Part shown: positions 24,215-33,977 of the stretch, one piece after another | Layout: each line of letters begins with the position of its first letter | How positions within the stretch are numbered: the stretch's first letter is position 1 | Notes under the pieces: model-generated | What the model was told of the DNA's origin: nothing | What the model saw: only the letters and a program-made list of their open reading frames with translations | The model's database searches: none | Assembly: GCA_050173345.1 (NCBI GenBank) | Contig: JBFXKW010000001.1 | Location: 124,001-188,000, forward strand | Reading direction: 5' to 3' | Length of the DNA: 64,000 bases | Origin: SHWC01 sp050173345 | GTDB taxonomy: Bacteria; Pseudomonadota; Alphaproteobacteria; UBA828 | Made by a program: the position numbers and the translations under genes

Positions 24215-25093
24215 TCAGAACCGGCCGGCCTGGTAGTCCGCGACGGCCTGGCGAATCTCGGCTTCCGTGTTCATCACGAAGGGGCCGTACTTGGCGATCG
24301 GCTCGCGCAGCGGCTTGCCGGCGACCAGGATGAAGCGCCCGGCCTCGCCCTCGGTCGCGACCTCCACGACATCACCCAGGCCGAGCGCGGCGAGCGTGCC
24401 GCGGCTCACCGTCTCGCCGCCGACGCGCACCGCGCCGTCATAGACATAGAGGAAGGCGTTGTGCGCGGTTGGCAGCGCCTGGCTGAACGCGGCGCCTTCC
24501 GGCATGCGGACATCGAGATAGAGCGGCTCCGTAACCACCCCGTTCACCGGCCCTTCGACCGTGCCGAGCCGCCCGGCGACGACGCGGGCTTCCACGCCAT
24601 CCGGCAGGCTTACGGTCGGGATCGCCTCGGGCTCGATGTCCTGATAGCGCGGCGCCGTCATCTTCAGCTTGGCCGGCAGGTTGACCCAGAGCTGGAAGCC
24701 CCACATCAGGCCGTCTTCCTGCTCCGGCATCTCCGAATGCACGATGCCGCGCCCGGCGGTCATCCATTGCGCGCTGCCGGCGCGGAGCAGGCCGGTGTTG
24801 CCTTGGTTGTCGCCGTGCCGCATGCGCCCGGCGAGCATGTAGGTCACCGTCTCGAAACCGCGATGGGGATGATCCGGGAAGCCGGCGAGATAGTCCGCCG
24901 CGTCGTCGGAGCGGAACTCGTCGAGCATGAGGAAGGGGTCGAGATCGGGCAGAGCGGGCTGGCCGATGACGCGGGTCAGCCGTACGCCCGCGCCGTCGCT
25001 CGCGGGCCGCCCGCGCACGAGCGCGACCACGCGCCGCGTGGTCGCCGCGCCGGTGCCGCCGGGCTCGTCTGGACGAGGGGTTGCCTGTGCCAT
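24215..25093 (-). CDS. Pirin family protein
   Basis: A 292-residue double cupin. The pirin metal site is intact: His75 and His77 in HPHRGFETVTY, His119 and Glu121 in GRGIVHSEMP. Bacterial pirins act as quercetin-type dioxygenases or as regulators. The start at 25093 follows GGAGACCGAA. A further ATG 16 codons upstream overlaps a palindrome that is more likely promoter DNA. Confidence 0.9.
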   Translation of the reverse strand: MAQATPRPDEPGGTGAATTRRVVALVRGRPASDGAGVRLTRVIGQPALPDLDPFLMLDEFRSDDAADYLAGFPDHPHRGFETVTYMLAGRMRHGDNQGNTGLLRAGSAQWMTAGRGIVHSEMPEQEDGLMWGFQLWVNLPAKLKMTAPRYQDIEPEAIPTVSLPDGVEARVVAGRLGTVEGPVNGVVTEPLYLDVRMPEGAAFSQALPTAHNAFLYVYDGAVRVGGETVSRGTLAALGLGDVVEVATEGEAGRFILVAGKPLREPIAKYGPFVMNTEAEIRQAVADYQAGRF

Positions 25094-25129
25094 TTCGGTC
25101 TCCGATATCGGTTTATCGCAGACTAGAAC

Positions 25130-25141
25130 ATGTGCGCACAT
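25130..25141. promoter_or_regulatory. Perfect 12-base palindrome upstream of pirin
   Basis: ATGTGCGCACAT, 37 bases before the pirin start and in the short gap to the tamB end. A dimeric repressor could bind here. No adjacent regulator gene was seen. Confidence 0.4.
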
Positions 25142-25175
25142 TTGGCGGCAACTTCAAGCGCCCGGCCGGCAGTGC

Positions 25176-28100
25176 TCAGTAGTCCCACTTCCAGTTGGCG
25201 CCGACCTCGCTGCCGCCCGTGCCGCTGGTGCTCGTCTCCAGGCTGATATTGGGCGTGATCTCGATCTCGACGCCGACCTTGCTGCTGCCCGGCTGCGTGC
25301 CCTGCTCGACCTTCAGCATTACGTCTTCGGTGAGGTATTTGCCGGCCGAGACGCTGGCACCGCTCTCGCCGGCCGCACCGACGCTCAACGTATCGAAGCC
25401 GACCGTGCGGCGCAGCTTGTCCACGATGCCGCCGGTGCCGCCGCGGCCCGCCAGGGTGGCGGCGCCCTGGGCGAGCTGCACCGCTTCGATCGCGGTCAAT
25501 TCGCCGACACCCTTCTCGAACAGGACGCGGGACAGCACCTCATCCTGCGGCAACACGGGCTGCGAGGTGAGCGAGAGCTCGGGCCGCTTGATGCTGCCTT
25601 CCATCCGAAGCTGAGCTGTGATGCCGGTCGCGGTTGCTTCCGCCAGCATGTCGATCTCGGGGTCGAGCGGCGCATCCTCGGGGATCGTGATGCGGCCTTC
25701 GGCGAGATCGAAGCGTTTGCCCAAGAGATCGAAGTTCCCGCGCACGACGTGGAGGGCGCCGTAGAAGGCCGGCTCGTCCGTCGTACCGCCGACCGTGAGG
25801 TTGCCGGCCCATTCGGATTCGAGGCCGCGCCCGCGCACGAACATGCGGCCCGGCACGTCTATGGTCAGGTCGAGGCCCATCGGGACGCTCCCGCTTGCGC
25901 TCTCCGCATCCGACGAAGATTCCGACGGTTCGGCCTCGGCCGGCGCTTCACCCGGCTTGTTGACCTCGGTGACGTCGATCGTCACGACGCTCTCCTGGAT
26001 CTGATCGGGAATCTGGATGTCGGCCTGGTCGACCCGGATGTTGCCGCCGAGCACCATTTCGGAGAGCGTGCCGGAAAGCCCGATCTTGCCGGTCGCCTGC
26101 GCGGACGCATCGTCGAGGCGGGCGACCCAGAGCCGGTTGAAGGCGACGTTCAGCTCGAGCGGCGCCGCGTCGCCTCCATCCAGCCGAACCCAGCCGCCGC
26201 CATCAACGGTGCCGCCGCCGAGACCGTTCGCACTGATCCGCTCGATCAGGATTTGCTCGCTGGTCGCGGCGATCTCGATGCGGATGTCCTGCAGCGTGGC
26301 GGCGGTCATGAAGTTCTCGTAGTAGCCGTCCGTCAGCACGGCCCGGCCCTGGATGTCGGGGTTCGCCAGCGTGCCGCCGAGCGTGCCCTCGACGCGCATC
26401 TGGCCCCTGACGGTATCCTCGTCGAGCGGCAGCAGCGGCGCGACCAGCGCGAGGTCGATGCTGCCGTCGGCGCGGCCCTCGATGTGGTCGTTCTCGTCGA
26501 AGCCGAGGGCGAAGGGCGACAGCGATAGCCGCATCGGCATCTCGAAGCTTGCGTGGATCGGCTGCTCGGCGAGGCCGCCGAGATCGAGCCCGGCGGAGAG
26601 GCGGCCGGCCGCGAGCTCGCCCTGCATGGTCAGTTTGCCGGTGGGTGCGTCGGGGATCATGGGCTTGAGGTCGCTCACCTCGAGCGTCGCGGTTGCGGTC
26701 GGGTCCGACGGGACGCCGACGACCCTGGCGTCCATCTGGGCGTTGCCGGTAAAGTCGAGGCCCGGCACGAAGGCGCGTATGAGCTCCAGCGGGAAGCCGC
26801 GCGCCTCGGCCGAGGCGTCCACCCGCTTGCCGTCATAGCCGCCGCCGAGCGTTAGGTGGCCCTCGCCGACGGTGAGCGCCAGCCGATCGACGGACGCCGC
26901 GGTTGCGCTCACATGCATACTGGCCGGCTCGATCAGCGTCACCGGCAGGTCTCCGTAGCGGCCGTCGAGCTTGTCGAGGCTGAGGGCGAAGGCATCGCCC
27001 TGCGCGCTGCCCGTGGCGGCGAGCGCGATCTCGATCGGGCGCTCGACGGTGCCCGCTGCCGTTGCGGTTGCCTGCCAATCGCTGAGCGAGCCTGAGCCTG
27101 AGAATTCGAACGAGGCGAGGCTCATGCTTTCCGCCGCGGCGTCGCTGAGCCGAAGCGCGACATCGCCGCGCGCATCGCCGAGCGCATCCGCGAGCCGTGC
27201 GTCCGCGCTCAATGCCCCGACGCGGTAGCTCGCCCCGTCGTCGAGCGTCATGACCAGATTCCGGCTGTCGAGATCGAGGTTCAGCGATTGCTTGCCGCCC
27301 TCGACGCCGAGCTTCGCCGCGAGCGTTGCCGTGCCGCCGAGATCGAGTCCCGCGAGACGCGCCCAGCCTTTCAGCTCGCCGAACTCGGCGTTCAGCGCGC
27401 CCTCGGCGAGCATGGTGTCGAGCGCGACCAGCAGGTCGCCGGTGGCCTGGGCGCTCGGCGCGCTGACGCGAAGCTGCGAGAGCGCCAGCCTGTCGTCTTC
27501 CCTCAGCGCCAGGTTGGTGCCGATGGAGGCATCGATGCCGATGGCCCTGAGCTTCGCGTCCAGCTTGCCGTGCGGCAGGCCGAGAATGTCGGCGACCTCA
27601 TAGGAGGCGCTCAGCCGCTCGAGCGCCGCGTCTCCCGCCTTCACGTCGCTTGCGCTCAGCGTGCCGGCCGCTTGCAGGGCCTCAAGCGTGCCTTCGACAT
27701 TCGCCTCCATCACGGCGCTGCCCGAGGCCGGCGTGCCGAGCAGGCCGGACAGCGCGGCGAGGGACGGCACGTCGAGGCGAAGCGCGGCCTTCACGCGCTC
27801 CTCTGCGCCGGCATACAAGCCGTCGCCGTGCAGCGCGCCGAACTGGCCGTTCAGTTGCAGGCCGGTGAAGTGGATCGTGCCCTCGGGGTCGATCTGGACA
27901 TGCCCCGACAGATCGGGCGTGGCGCCGAGCCCGCTGTCGAGCGACGCATCGCCGAGCGAGAGCGACCTGGTGGTTGCAGTGGTCGTGGCGCCGATCGCAC
28001 CGGTATCGAGGTTCGCGACGATATCGGCATCGGCATCGAGCTGGCCGGCGAGCGGGCTGCCGACCAGGTCCGCCAGGGTGGAGAGGTCGTCGACCGCGAG

Positions 28101-29555
28101 GCGCACCGTTGCCTGCGCCTCGGCCGGCGCTGGGGGAACCGTGCCGCTGCCGGAGAGCCGGGCATGCGCGCCGCGCACCCCGAAGGCGTCGAACACGACG
28201 GAGTCATCGGCAAGCTGATAGCGCGCATCGACGGACCAGTCCGCCTGGTCGCCGAGCGCGGGCCGCAGTGTCTCGGGCAGCCCGGCGATGCCTTCGAGCC
28301 GGCCGTCGAGCCAGAGCCTGATCTCGGGCTTCGGGTCGTCTAGCGGCAGTAACGATTCGATGCGTCCCTGCGCCGTGACGGTCTCGGCGCCGTACTCGCC
28401 CATCCGGCCCGAGGCGAGACGGAGGGAAAGGTCGCCGGCCGGCTGATCGAACGGGGAGTCGATGTCGAGCGTGATCAGCGCGGCGCCTGAGAGGCCGGAA
28501 TCCTGCAGGCCGGGCAGCGCCGCGAGTTCGGCGGCGTCGAGCGTGAAGCGGCCGGCCAGAGTCTCGGCCGCCAGGTCGACCAGGCCGGCGGCATCCAGCG
28601 CGACGCTGGCGCCCTGGAGGTGCGCGCTCCGGATGTCGAAGCGGTCGGCGCGGTCCCAGCCCAGGTCGAACGAGACCGGCGCGGCAGCGCCAAGCAGCGC
28701 GTTGACGTCCTCGCCGAAGACCGGGGCGGGGCGAACCGTTCCGTCGAGGGCGAGCGTGACCACGTCGTCGAGCGTGAGCCGCACATCGGCCTCGCTGACC
28801 GGCTCGCCGTCGAGCACGACGCCGAGCTTGCCGACCCAGCCGGTGCGCGGGCCCTCGCCGGCGAGCCTGATGTGATAGGCCGGCAGGTCCGGCTGCTCCA
28901 GCATGCGGCCGACGAGCCCATCGGCTTCCTCGCTCAGGTCCACATTCAACGCGAGCGTCTCCGCCGCCCGGCGGTAGGTGGCCTCTGCGACGACGCTGCC
29001 CGCCTTGCCGTCGAGGCGCCGAAGCTCGAAGGCGAGGTCGATGGCGTCTTCGCTCGTCTCGATCTCATGCCCCTCGATGCGGGCAATGACGGCCTGGCCG
29101 ATGATGGCGGGCGCGAGCTCGACACGTTCGACGGCGATGTGCCGCGCCGGGAGCAGCGGCAGGCTGATCGGCTCGCTCTCGCTCTCGTCGTCGGCTGCGA
29201 ACTCCGGCAGCCGGGCCACGCGCACGGTGCCGGCGGCGATCCGCTCCGGATAGAACGAGAGGTCGAGGATGTCGCTCCACTGCCAATCGAGCGTCGCGCG
29301 GTCGACCTCGACCAGCGTGCCCTGCGGGTCCGACATCGTCAGCGCCGACGCCTCGACGCGCCACAGGCCGAAATGGTCGATCGCGCCGATCCTGAATTGC
29401 TGCTGCTCGTCGCTGATCATGTCGCCGAGCAGGCCGGCGACGTGGCGCTGGCCGAAGCCGGTCTGCAGGTAGGCCCAGGCGAGGACGAGCACCAGGATGA
29501 CGAGCGCCGGAATCGCGCCGATGCCGATGAGAGACCAGCGAAGCGCCTTCGGCAC
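25176..29555 (-). CDS. tamB: Translocation and assembly module inner-membrane protein TamB
   Basis: A 1459-residue AsmA/TamB-type protein. One N-terminal transmembrane helix (about 6-29, LIGIGAIPALVILVLVLAWA) anchors a very long repetitive beta-rich periplasmic domain. The C-terminal DUF490 domain is clear (LTSQPVLPQDEVLSRVLF, then GKYLTEDVMLKVEQGT), and the chain ends in the aromatic NWKWDY. TamB bridges inner and outer membrane and works with TamA in outer-membrane protein or phospholipid trafficking. The start GTG at 29555 lies two bases after the tamA stop. An upstream reading would overlap tamA for 140 bases. Confidence 0.93.
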   Translation of the reverse strand: MPKALRWSLIGIGAIPALVILVLVLAWAYLQTGFGQRHVAGLLGDMISDEQQQFRIGAIDHFGLWRVEASALTMSDPQGTLVEVDRATLDWQWSDILDLSFYPERIAAGTVRVARLPEFAADDESESEPISLPLLPARHIAVERVELAPAIIGQAVIARIEGHEIETSEDAIDLAFELRRLDGKAGSVVAEATYRRAAETLALNVDLSEEADGLVGRMLEQPDLPAYHIRLAGEGPRTGWVGKLGVVLDGEPVSEADVRLTLDDVVTLALDGTVRPAPVFGEDVNALLGAAAPVSFDLGWDRADRFDIRSAHLQGASVALDAAGLVDLAAETLAGRFTLDAAELAALPGLQDSGLSGAALITLDIDSPFDQPAGDLSLRLASGRMGEYGAETVTAQGRIESLLPLDDPKPEIRLWLDGRLEGIAGLPETLRPALGDQADWSVDARYQLADDSVVFDAFGVRGAHARLSGSGTVPPAPAEAQATVRLAVDDLSTLADLVGSPLAGQLDADADIVANLDTGAIGATTTATTRSLSLGDASLDSGLGATPDLSGHVQIDPEGTIHFTGLQLNGQFGALHGDGLYAGAEERVKAALRLDVPSLAALSGLLGTPASGSAVMEANVEGTLEALQAAGTLSASDVKAGDAALERLSASYEVADILGLPHGKLDAKLRAIGIDASIGTNLALREDDRLALSQLRVSAPSAQATGDLLVALDTMLAEGALNAEFGELKGWARLAGLDLGGTATLAAKLGVEGGKQSLNLDLDSRNLVMTLDDGASYRVGALSADARLADALGDARGDVALRLSDAAAESMSLASFEFSGSGSLSDWQATATAAGTVERPIEIALAATGSAQGDAFALSLDKLDGRYGDLPVTLIEPASMHVSATAASVDRLALTVGEGHLTLGGGYDGKRVDASAEARGFPLELIRAFVPGLDFTGNAQMDARVVGVPSDPTATATLEVSDLKPMIPDAPTGKLTMQGELAAGRLSAGLDLGGLAEQPIHASFEMPMRLSLSPFALGFDENDHIEGRADGSIDLALVAPLLPLDEDTVRGQMRVEGTLGGTLANPDIQGRAVLTDGYYENFMTAATLQDIRIEIAATSEQILIERISANGLGGGTVDGGGWVRLDGGDAAPLELNVAFNRLWVARLDDASAQATGKIGLSGTLSEMVLGGNIRVDQADIQIPDQIQESVVTIDVTEVNKPGEAPAEAEPSESSSDAESASGSVPMGLDLTIDVPGRMFVRGRGLESEWAGNLTVGGTTDEPAFYGALHVVRGNFDLLGKRFDLAEGRITIPEDAPLDPEIDMLAEATATGITAQLRMEGSIKRPELSLTSQPVLPQDEVLSRVLFEKGVGELTAIEAVQLAQGAATLAGRGGTGGIVDKLRRTVGFDTLSVGAAGESGASVSAGKYLTEDVMLKVEQGTQPGSSKVGVEIEITPNISLETSTSGTGGSEVGANWKWDY

Positions 29556-29557
29556 GA

Positions 29558-31360
29558 TCAGAACGCCTGGCCGATGGTGGCGTAGAACTGCAGGATGTCG
29601 TCCACGCCGTGGCGGCGGTTGAGCGGGAAGGCGATGTCGAGGCGGACCGGGCCGATCGGCGTGTAGTAGCGGAAGCCGAGCCCGGCGCCCCACAGCAGGT
29701 CGCCGTCGAACTCGGGAAACACGCTGTCATAGACATTGCCCGCATCGACGAAGGGCACGATGCCGAAGGATTCGCCGATCCGAAAACGCGCCTCCAGGTT
29801 GAACTCGATCAGGGAGCGCCCGCCGGCCGGGTCGTTGCGGGCATCGAGCGGCCCGACCGACTGATAGGCATAGCCGCGCACCGAGCCGCCGCCGCCGGCA
29901 TAGAGCCGCTTGGTCGCGGGGATCTCGCCGACCTCGGCGCCAAAGATGCTGCCGAGCGCGCCGCGCGCGGCGAGCACGATGCGGCCATCCCCGGTCGGCG
30001 ACCAGTGGACGCTGTCGCCGATGCGGGTGACGAAGAAGTTGAGCTCGTCGCCGAACGCCGAGACATAGGGCGTGAAGCCGATCTCGGTGCGCCCTCCCGT
30101 GGTGGGCTCGAGCGGGTCGTCGCTCGAATCGTGGACATAGAGGACGGGCGTCGAGAACAGGCTGTACTGCTCGGTCCCGTCGATATCGGTGATCTCCGAT
30201 TGCTCGAAGCCGCCGCCGACCGAGATCGTGGCGTGGTCGCTGAGCGCATGCTCGATGCGGGGCATGATGCGGGCGGTGGTCGCCTCGTAGGCGTCGAGGT
30301 CCTCCCGCTTGATCTCGCCCTCGACCAGCAGGCGTTCGCTCGGCGTCGGGAAATCAGGCTTGACGAAGTTGGTCAGCAGGCTCTGTTCGCTGAGCGCGAA
30401 CCGCCCGGTGACGGAGAGCGTCTCCGCCGCGCCGAACAGGTTGCGGTGCTCCCAGAACGCCTTGACGCCTGGCCCGAGATCGGTCGAGTAGCTGATGCCG
30501 CCGCCGAACGATCGCGGCGGCCCCTCCGCGAGGGCTATGGTAATCGGCAGGCTGCCGTCCGGGTTGACCGTGTCGGCGTGAGAAATCCGGATCGAGCTGA
30601 ACAGGCCGGCGCGGCTCAGCGTGCGCCGGGTGGCGTCGACCTTGGACACATCGTAGGGCTCGCCCTGCTCCCAGCCCAGCCGGTTGCGCACATAGTCGGG
30701 ATCGAGCCCGGTCAAGCCTTCGATGGCGGTCTCGCCGAAGCTCGCCGGCGGTCCGGGACCGATCCCGAGCGTCACGAAGACCTCCTTGGTCGCGTGGTCG
30801 ACCATGACCTTGCGGTCGGCCAGCTTCGCGAAGGGAAAGCCCTGGGTGCCGAGCACGGCGACGGCGCGGTCCGTCGCGCTGACGATGTCCGCGGAACGGG
30901 CGCGGTCTCCGGGCTGGAGGCCGAGAACGCTCTGGTCGATCGTCGGCGGCTCGGCGTCGTCAGCGGGGGGCTCGACGTCGATCGTGATCTCCGAGATCAG
31001 GAAGGGCGCGCCCGGCTCGACCGTGAAGGTGACGAGGAGCGGCGCACCCTCGCCGATCTCGGATTTGACGGTGCCCTGATAATAGCCTTCCGAGCGGAGC
31101 ACGGCCTCGAACGCCGCCACGTCCTCCCTGACGCGGCTTTCGAGGATGCGCCGCGTCGCGGGCGGCGTGTCCTGGCGGGAGATGGTCTTCGAAACGTCGC
31201 TGAGCAGCGATTCCAGGTCGTCCACATCCGCTCCGGCGAACTCGACCTCATAGGCGAACTCGTCTTCCGCCGCGGCGGCGCGCCAGATCGGTATTCCGAC
31301 GATCGAGGCCGCCGCCAGCAAGACGGCCAGGAAACGAACCGCGCGCGCCGCCCCCGGCAT
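29558..31360 (-). CDS. tamA: Outer-membrane autotransporter assembly factor TamA
   Basis: A 600-residue Omp85-family protein. A signal peptide (about 1-31, ending in WRAAAAEDEF) leads to three POTRA-like domains, then the 16-stranded barrel with the typical loop motif GGGGSVRGYAYQSVGPLD and the barrel end WGAGLGFRYYTPIGPVRLD. The last residue is the usual terminal Phe (ATIGQAF). It is directly upstream of tamB, the standard order. The ATG at 31360 was chosen for the signal peptide; the longer reading adds 37 residues of non-signal-like sequence. Confidence 0.93.
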   Translation of the reverse strand: MPGAARAVRFLAVLLAAASIVGIPIWRAAAAEDEFAYEVEFAGADVDDLESLLSDVSKTISRQDTPPATRRILESRVREDVAAFEAVLRSEGYYQGTVKSEIGEGAPLLVTFTVEPGAPFLISEITIDVEPPADDAEPPTIDQSVLGLQPGDRARSADIVSATDRAVAVLGTQGFPFAKLADRKVMVDHATKEVFVTLGIGPGPPASFGETAIEGLTGLDPDYVRNRLGWEQGEPYDVSKVDATRRTLSRAGLFSSIRISHADTVNPDGSLPITIALAEGPPRSFGGGISYSTDLGPGVKAFWEHRNLFGAAETLSVTGRFALSEQSLLTNFVKPDFPTPSERLLVEGEIKREDLDAYEATTARIMPRIEHALSDHATISVGGGFEQSEITDIDGTEQYSLFSTPVLYVHDSSDDPLEPTTGGRTEIGFTPYVSAFGDELNFFVTRIGDSVHWSPTGDGRIVLAARGALGSIFGAEVGEIPATKRLYAGGGGSVRGYAYQSVGPLDARNDPAGGRSLIEFNLEARFRIGESFGIVPFVDAGNVYDSVFPEFDGDLLWGAGLGFRYYTPIGPVRLDIAFPLNRRHGVDDILQFYATIGQAF

Positions 31361-31505
31361 TTGAAAGCCTGCGCCTGAATGAAAGATGGTCCGTCTCCGC
31401 CGTGCCGTGCCCAGTGCCAAGATATCAATAGCCAACGGGGCAGGCCGCGCCAATGCTCCCGCGCGCGGCATGGTCGGCGGCGATTGTGACGGCGCTGTGG
31501 CTTGG

Positions 31506-32213
31506 TCAGGCGCCCATATAGGCGCGGCGCAGCGTCTCGCGGTCCTTCAGCGCGCTCACCGAGCCGGAGAAGCTGAGCTCGCCGCTGGCGAGCACGACGC
31601 CGTGGTCCGCAACCTTGAGGGCGAACTCGGCGTTCTGCTCCGCGAGCACGATGGTCAGGCCGAGGTCGCGTAGCTTGCGGAACGACTCGGCAACCGTGTT
31701 GATGATCGCCGGCGCGAGGCCGAGCGTCGGCTCGTCCACGATCAGGAGCTTGGGATCGGCCATCAGCCCGCGCGCGATGGTGAGCTGCTGCTGCTCGCCG
31801 CCCGACAGCGTGCCGCCGGCCTGTCGGGCGCGCTCGCGGATGATCGGGAACAGCTCCAGGCAGCGTGCCTCGAGCTCGCGCACGCGGCTCCGGTTGTTGA
31901 TATGGACGGTGGCGCCGACCAGGAGATTGTCGTGCACGCTCATCTCCGGAAATATCTGGCGCCCTTCGGGGACATGGGCGATGCCGTCGAGCACGATGGC
32001 GTGCGGCCGGCGCTTCAGCAGCGACTTGCCCTCGAACAGGATGTCGCCCGACACCACGGGAACCAGGCCGCTGATCGCGCGCAGGATCGACGTCTTGCCC
32101 GCGCCGTTGGGGCCGAGCAGGGCGAACACCTCGCCGTTCTGCACGGAGAAGCTCACGTCGCGGACGACGCGGTTCACGCCATAGGCAAGCACGAGGTTCT
32201 TGATGTCGAGCAC
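31506..32213 (-). CDS. livF: Branched-chain amino-acid-type ABC ATPase LivF
   Basis: A 235-residue ABC ATPase with canonical motifs: Walker A GPNGAGKTS near residue 34, Q-loop before EGRQIFPEMSVHDNL, signature LSGGEQQQLTIARG and Walker B LLIVDEPTLGLAP. It is the last of a five-gene importer (binding protein, LivH, LivM, LivG, LivF), two bases after livG. Substrates of this class are branched-chain amino acids, amides, urea or aromatic acids. Confidence 0.93.
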   Translation of the reverse strand: MLDIKNLVLAYGVNRVVRDVSFSVQNGEVFALLGPNGAGKTSILRAISGLVPVVSGDILFEGKSLLKRRPHAIVLDGIAHVPEGRQIFPEMSVHDNLLVGATVHINNRSRVRELEARCLELFPIIRERARQAGGTLSGGEQQQLTIARGLMADPKLLIVDEPTLGLAPAIINTVAESFRKLRDLGLTIVLAEQNAEFALKVADHGVVLASGELSFSGSVSALKDRETLRRAYMGA

Positions 32214-32215
32214 GC

Positions 32216-32965
32216 TCAGTGCTCCTCGCCGAGATAGACGTTCACGACGTCCTTGTTGAGCCGCACCTCGTCGGCGGTGCCGGCGGTCAGCAGGGCGCCG
32301 TGATGCATGACGTAGAGGTATTCGCAGACCTCCATCATCACTTCCATGTTGTGGTCGATGATCAGGGTGGTGAGCCCGCCCTTCTGGCAGACCCTGAGAT
32401 GCTCGATCAGGTCGAACGCCTCGTCGCGGCTGAAGCCGGCGAACGGCTCATCGAGCATGAGCAGCTTCGGCGCGAGCGCGAGCGCCTGCGCGACCTCGGC
32501 GCGGCGGCGCTGCAGGTGGCTGAGGCTGCTCGGCAGCGCGTCGCGGTAGGGCGTCAGCGCGAAGAAGTCGAGCAGCTCGCGGGTCCGTTCGTCCTCGTCG
32601 CCGTTGAGGCCCGGATAGCTCGCGCCGGCGTCCTTTGCGGTGCCGCCCCAGATCATCGCGGTCAGGATGTTCTCGCCGACCGATTCCTCGAAGAACAGCC
32701 GGTTCTTCTGGTAGGTGCGCGCGAGGCCGGCGCGCGCCACCCTGAACGAGGGCAGGGTGTGGATCGGCTTCTTATCGAGCATGACCGACCCGCTGTCCGG
32801 GTTCTCGTGCTTGCTGACGAGGTTGACGAAGGTGGTCTTGCCGGCGCCGTTCGGGCCGATCAGGCCGACCAGGCCGCCGCGCGGCACGTCGAAGCTGACC
32901 GAGCGCACCGCCTCGACGCCGCCGAAGCGCTTGCTCAGGTCGCGGATTTCGAGGATCGGCTCCAT
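32216..32965 (-). CDS. livG: Branched-chain amino-acid-type ABC ATPase LivG with odd signature motif
   Basis: A 249-residue ATPase. Walker A GPNGAGKT (38-45) and the catalytic LDEPFAGF are present. The signature is LSHLQ (148-152) rather than the LSxGQ usual in LivG, so the nucleotide site that includes this loop may be inactive. Its partner LivF keeps a normal signature. Four bases separate it from livM. Confidence 0.9.
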   Translation of the reverse strand: MEPILEIRDLSKRFGGVEAVRSVSFDVPRGGLVGLIGPNGAGKTTFVNLVSKHENPDSGSVMLDKKPIHTLPSFRVARAGLARTYQKNRLFFEESVGENILTAMIWGGTAKDAGASYPGLNGDEDERTRELLDFFALTPYRDALPSSLSHLQRRRAEVAQALALAPKLLMLDEPFAGFSRDEAFDLIEHLRVCQKGGLTTLIIDHNMEVMMEVCEYLYVMHHGALLTAGTADEVRLNKDVVNVYLGEEH

Positions 32966-32969
32966 CGCG

Positions 32970-33977
32970 CTACTCGCCGGCGCCCGCCTTGGCGGTGCGT
33001 GTCAGCCCGAGCGCGCCGAGCGCGAGCTTGACCAGCAGCAGGATGCCGCCCCAGATGCCGCCGCGGAAGAAGAGCACCGTGACCACGATCAGGCCGCCCA
33101 GGATGATCTGGTTCCATTTCCCGAAATCCTGGATCACCTGATCCAGGACGGTGATGAAGATCACGCCGATGACCGGGCCGAGCAGGGTTCCGGCGCCGCC
33201 GATGATCACGTAGATCACCTGCTGGAACGAGCTCCAGATCGTGAACGAGCTCGGGTCGATCGAGATCTGCATCGAGGCGTAGAGCGCGCCCGAGATCGCG
33301 GCGAACACCGCGGCGAAGACGAAGATGAACTGCTTGTAGCGCAGCACGTCGAGGCCGCGCGCCGCGGCAAGATCCTCATCCTGGCGGATGGCGTTGAGCG
33401 CGCGCCCGATATGGCCGCGCGCCACCCACCATGACGAGAACGCCGCGATGAACAGGAAGACGGCGACGATGATGTAGAAGCGCGAATTGGTGGCAAAGGC
33501 GAACTCGCCGATGGCGGGGCGCGGGATGCCGCTCGTGCCGTGCGGGCCGCCCGTGAACCACTCCCAGCTATCGAACATCAGATAGAGGAGCTGGCCGAGC
33601 GCGAGCGTGCCGATCGAGAAGTGGTAGCCGCGCAGCCGGAACAGCGGGAAGGAGAAGACATAGGCGAGCGCGCCGGTGATGACGACCGAGATGGGGAGCG
33701 CGGCCCAGAAATCGATCTCGAAGCGCTGCACCGTCAGATTGCCGACCACATAAGCGCCGACCCCGACGAAGCCGCCTTGGCCCATCGCGAGATAACCCAT
33801 ATGCCCCATCAGGAGGCCGAACGGGATGACCGCGATCATGGCGGTGCCGGCGCTGATCAGCAGCCGGAGATGGTAGTTGTTGTCGATGGTGAGCCAGAGC
33901 ACGACGAGGATGGCGGCGATGACCAGCCAGCCGATCGTCGCCCTCAGCGCCTTCGAGCCGAAGACCTGCGCCATCAC
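32970..33977 (-). CDS. livM: Branched-chain amino-acid-type ABC permease LivM
   Basis: A 335-residue inner-membrane permease with about nine hydrophobic helices and the family motif GGAGTLLGPVIGVIFITVLD near residue 265. It overlaps the stop of livH by four bases (ATGA), a sign of coupled translation. It forms the channel with LivH. Confidence 0.93.
   Translation of the reverse strand: MMAQVFGSKALRATIGWLVIAAILVVLWLTIDNNYHLRLLISAGTAMIAVIPFGLLMGHMGYLAMGQGGFVGVGAYVVGNLTVQRFEIDFWAALPISVVITGALAYVFSFPLFRLRGYHFSIGTLALGQLLYLMFDSWEWFTGGPHGTSGIPRPAIGEFAFATNSRFYIIVAVFLFIAAFSSWWVARGHIGRALNAIRQDEDLAAARGLDVLRYKQFIFVFAAVFAAISGALYASMQISIDPSSFTIWSSFQQVIYVIIGGAGTLLGPVIGVIFITVLDQVIQDFGKWNQIILGGLIVVTVLFFRGGIWGGILLLVKLALGALGLTRTAKAGAGE

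Noticed and set aside
24927..29585. Long open frames opposite tamB
   Set aside because: High GC makes antisense frames open. They have no ribosome sites, and their composition (Arg, Ala, Gly, Asp) is typical of shadows; TamB itself has clear family features.
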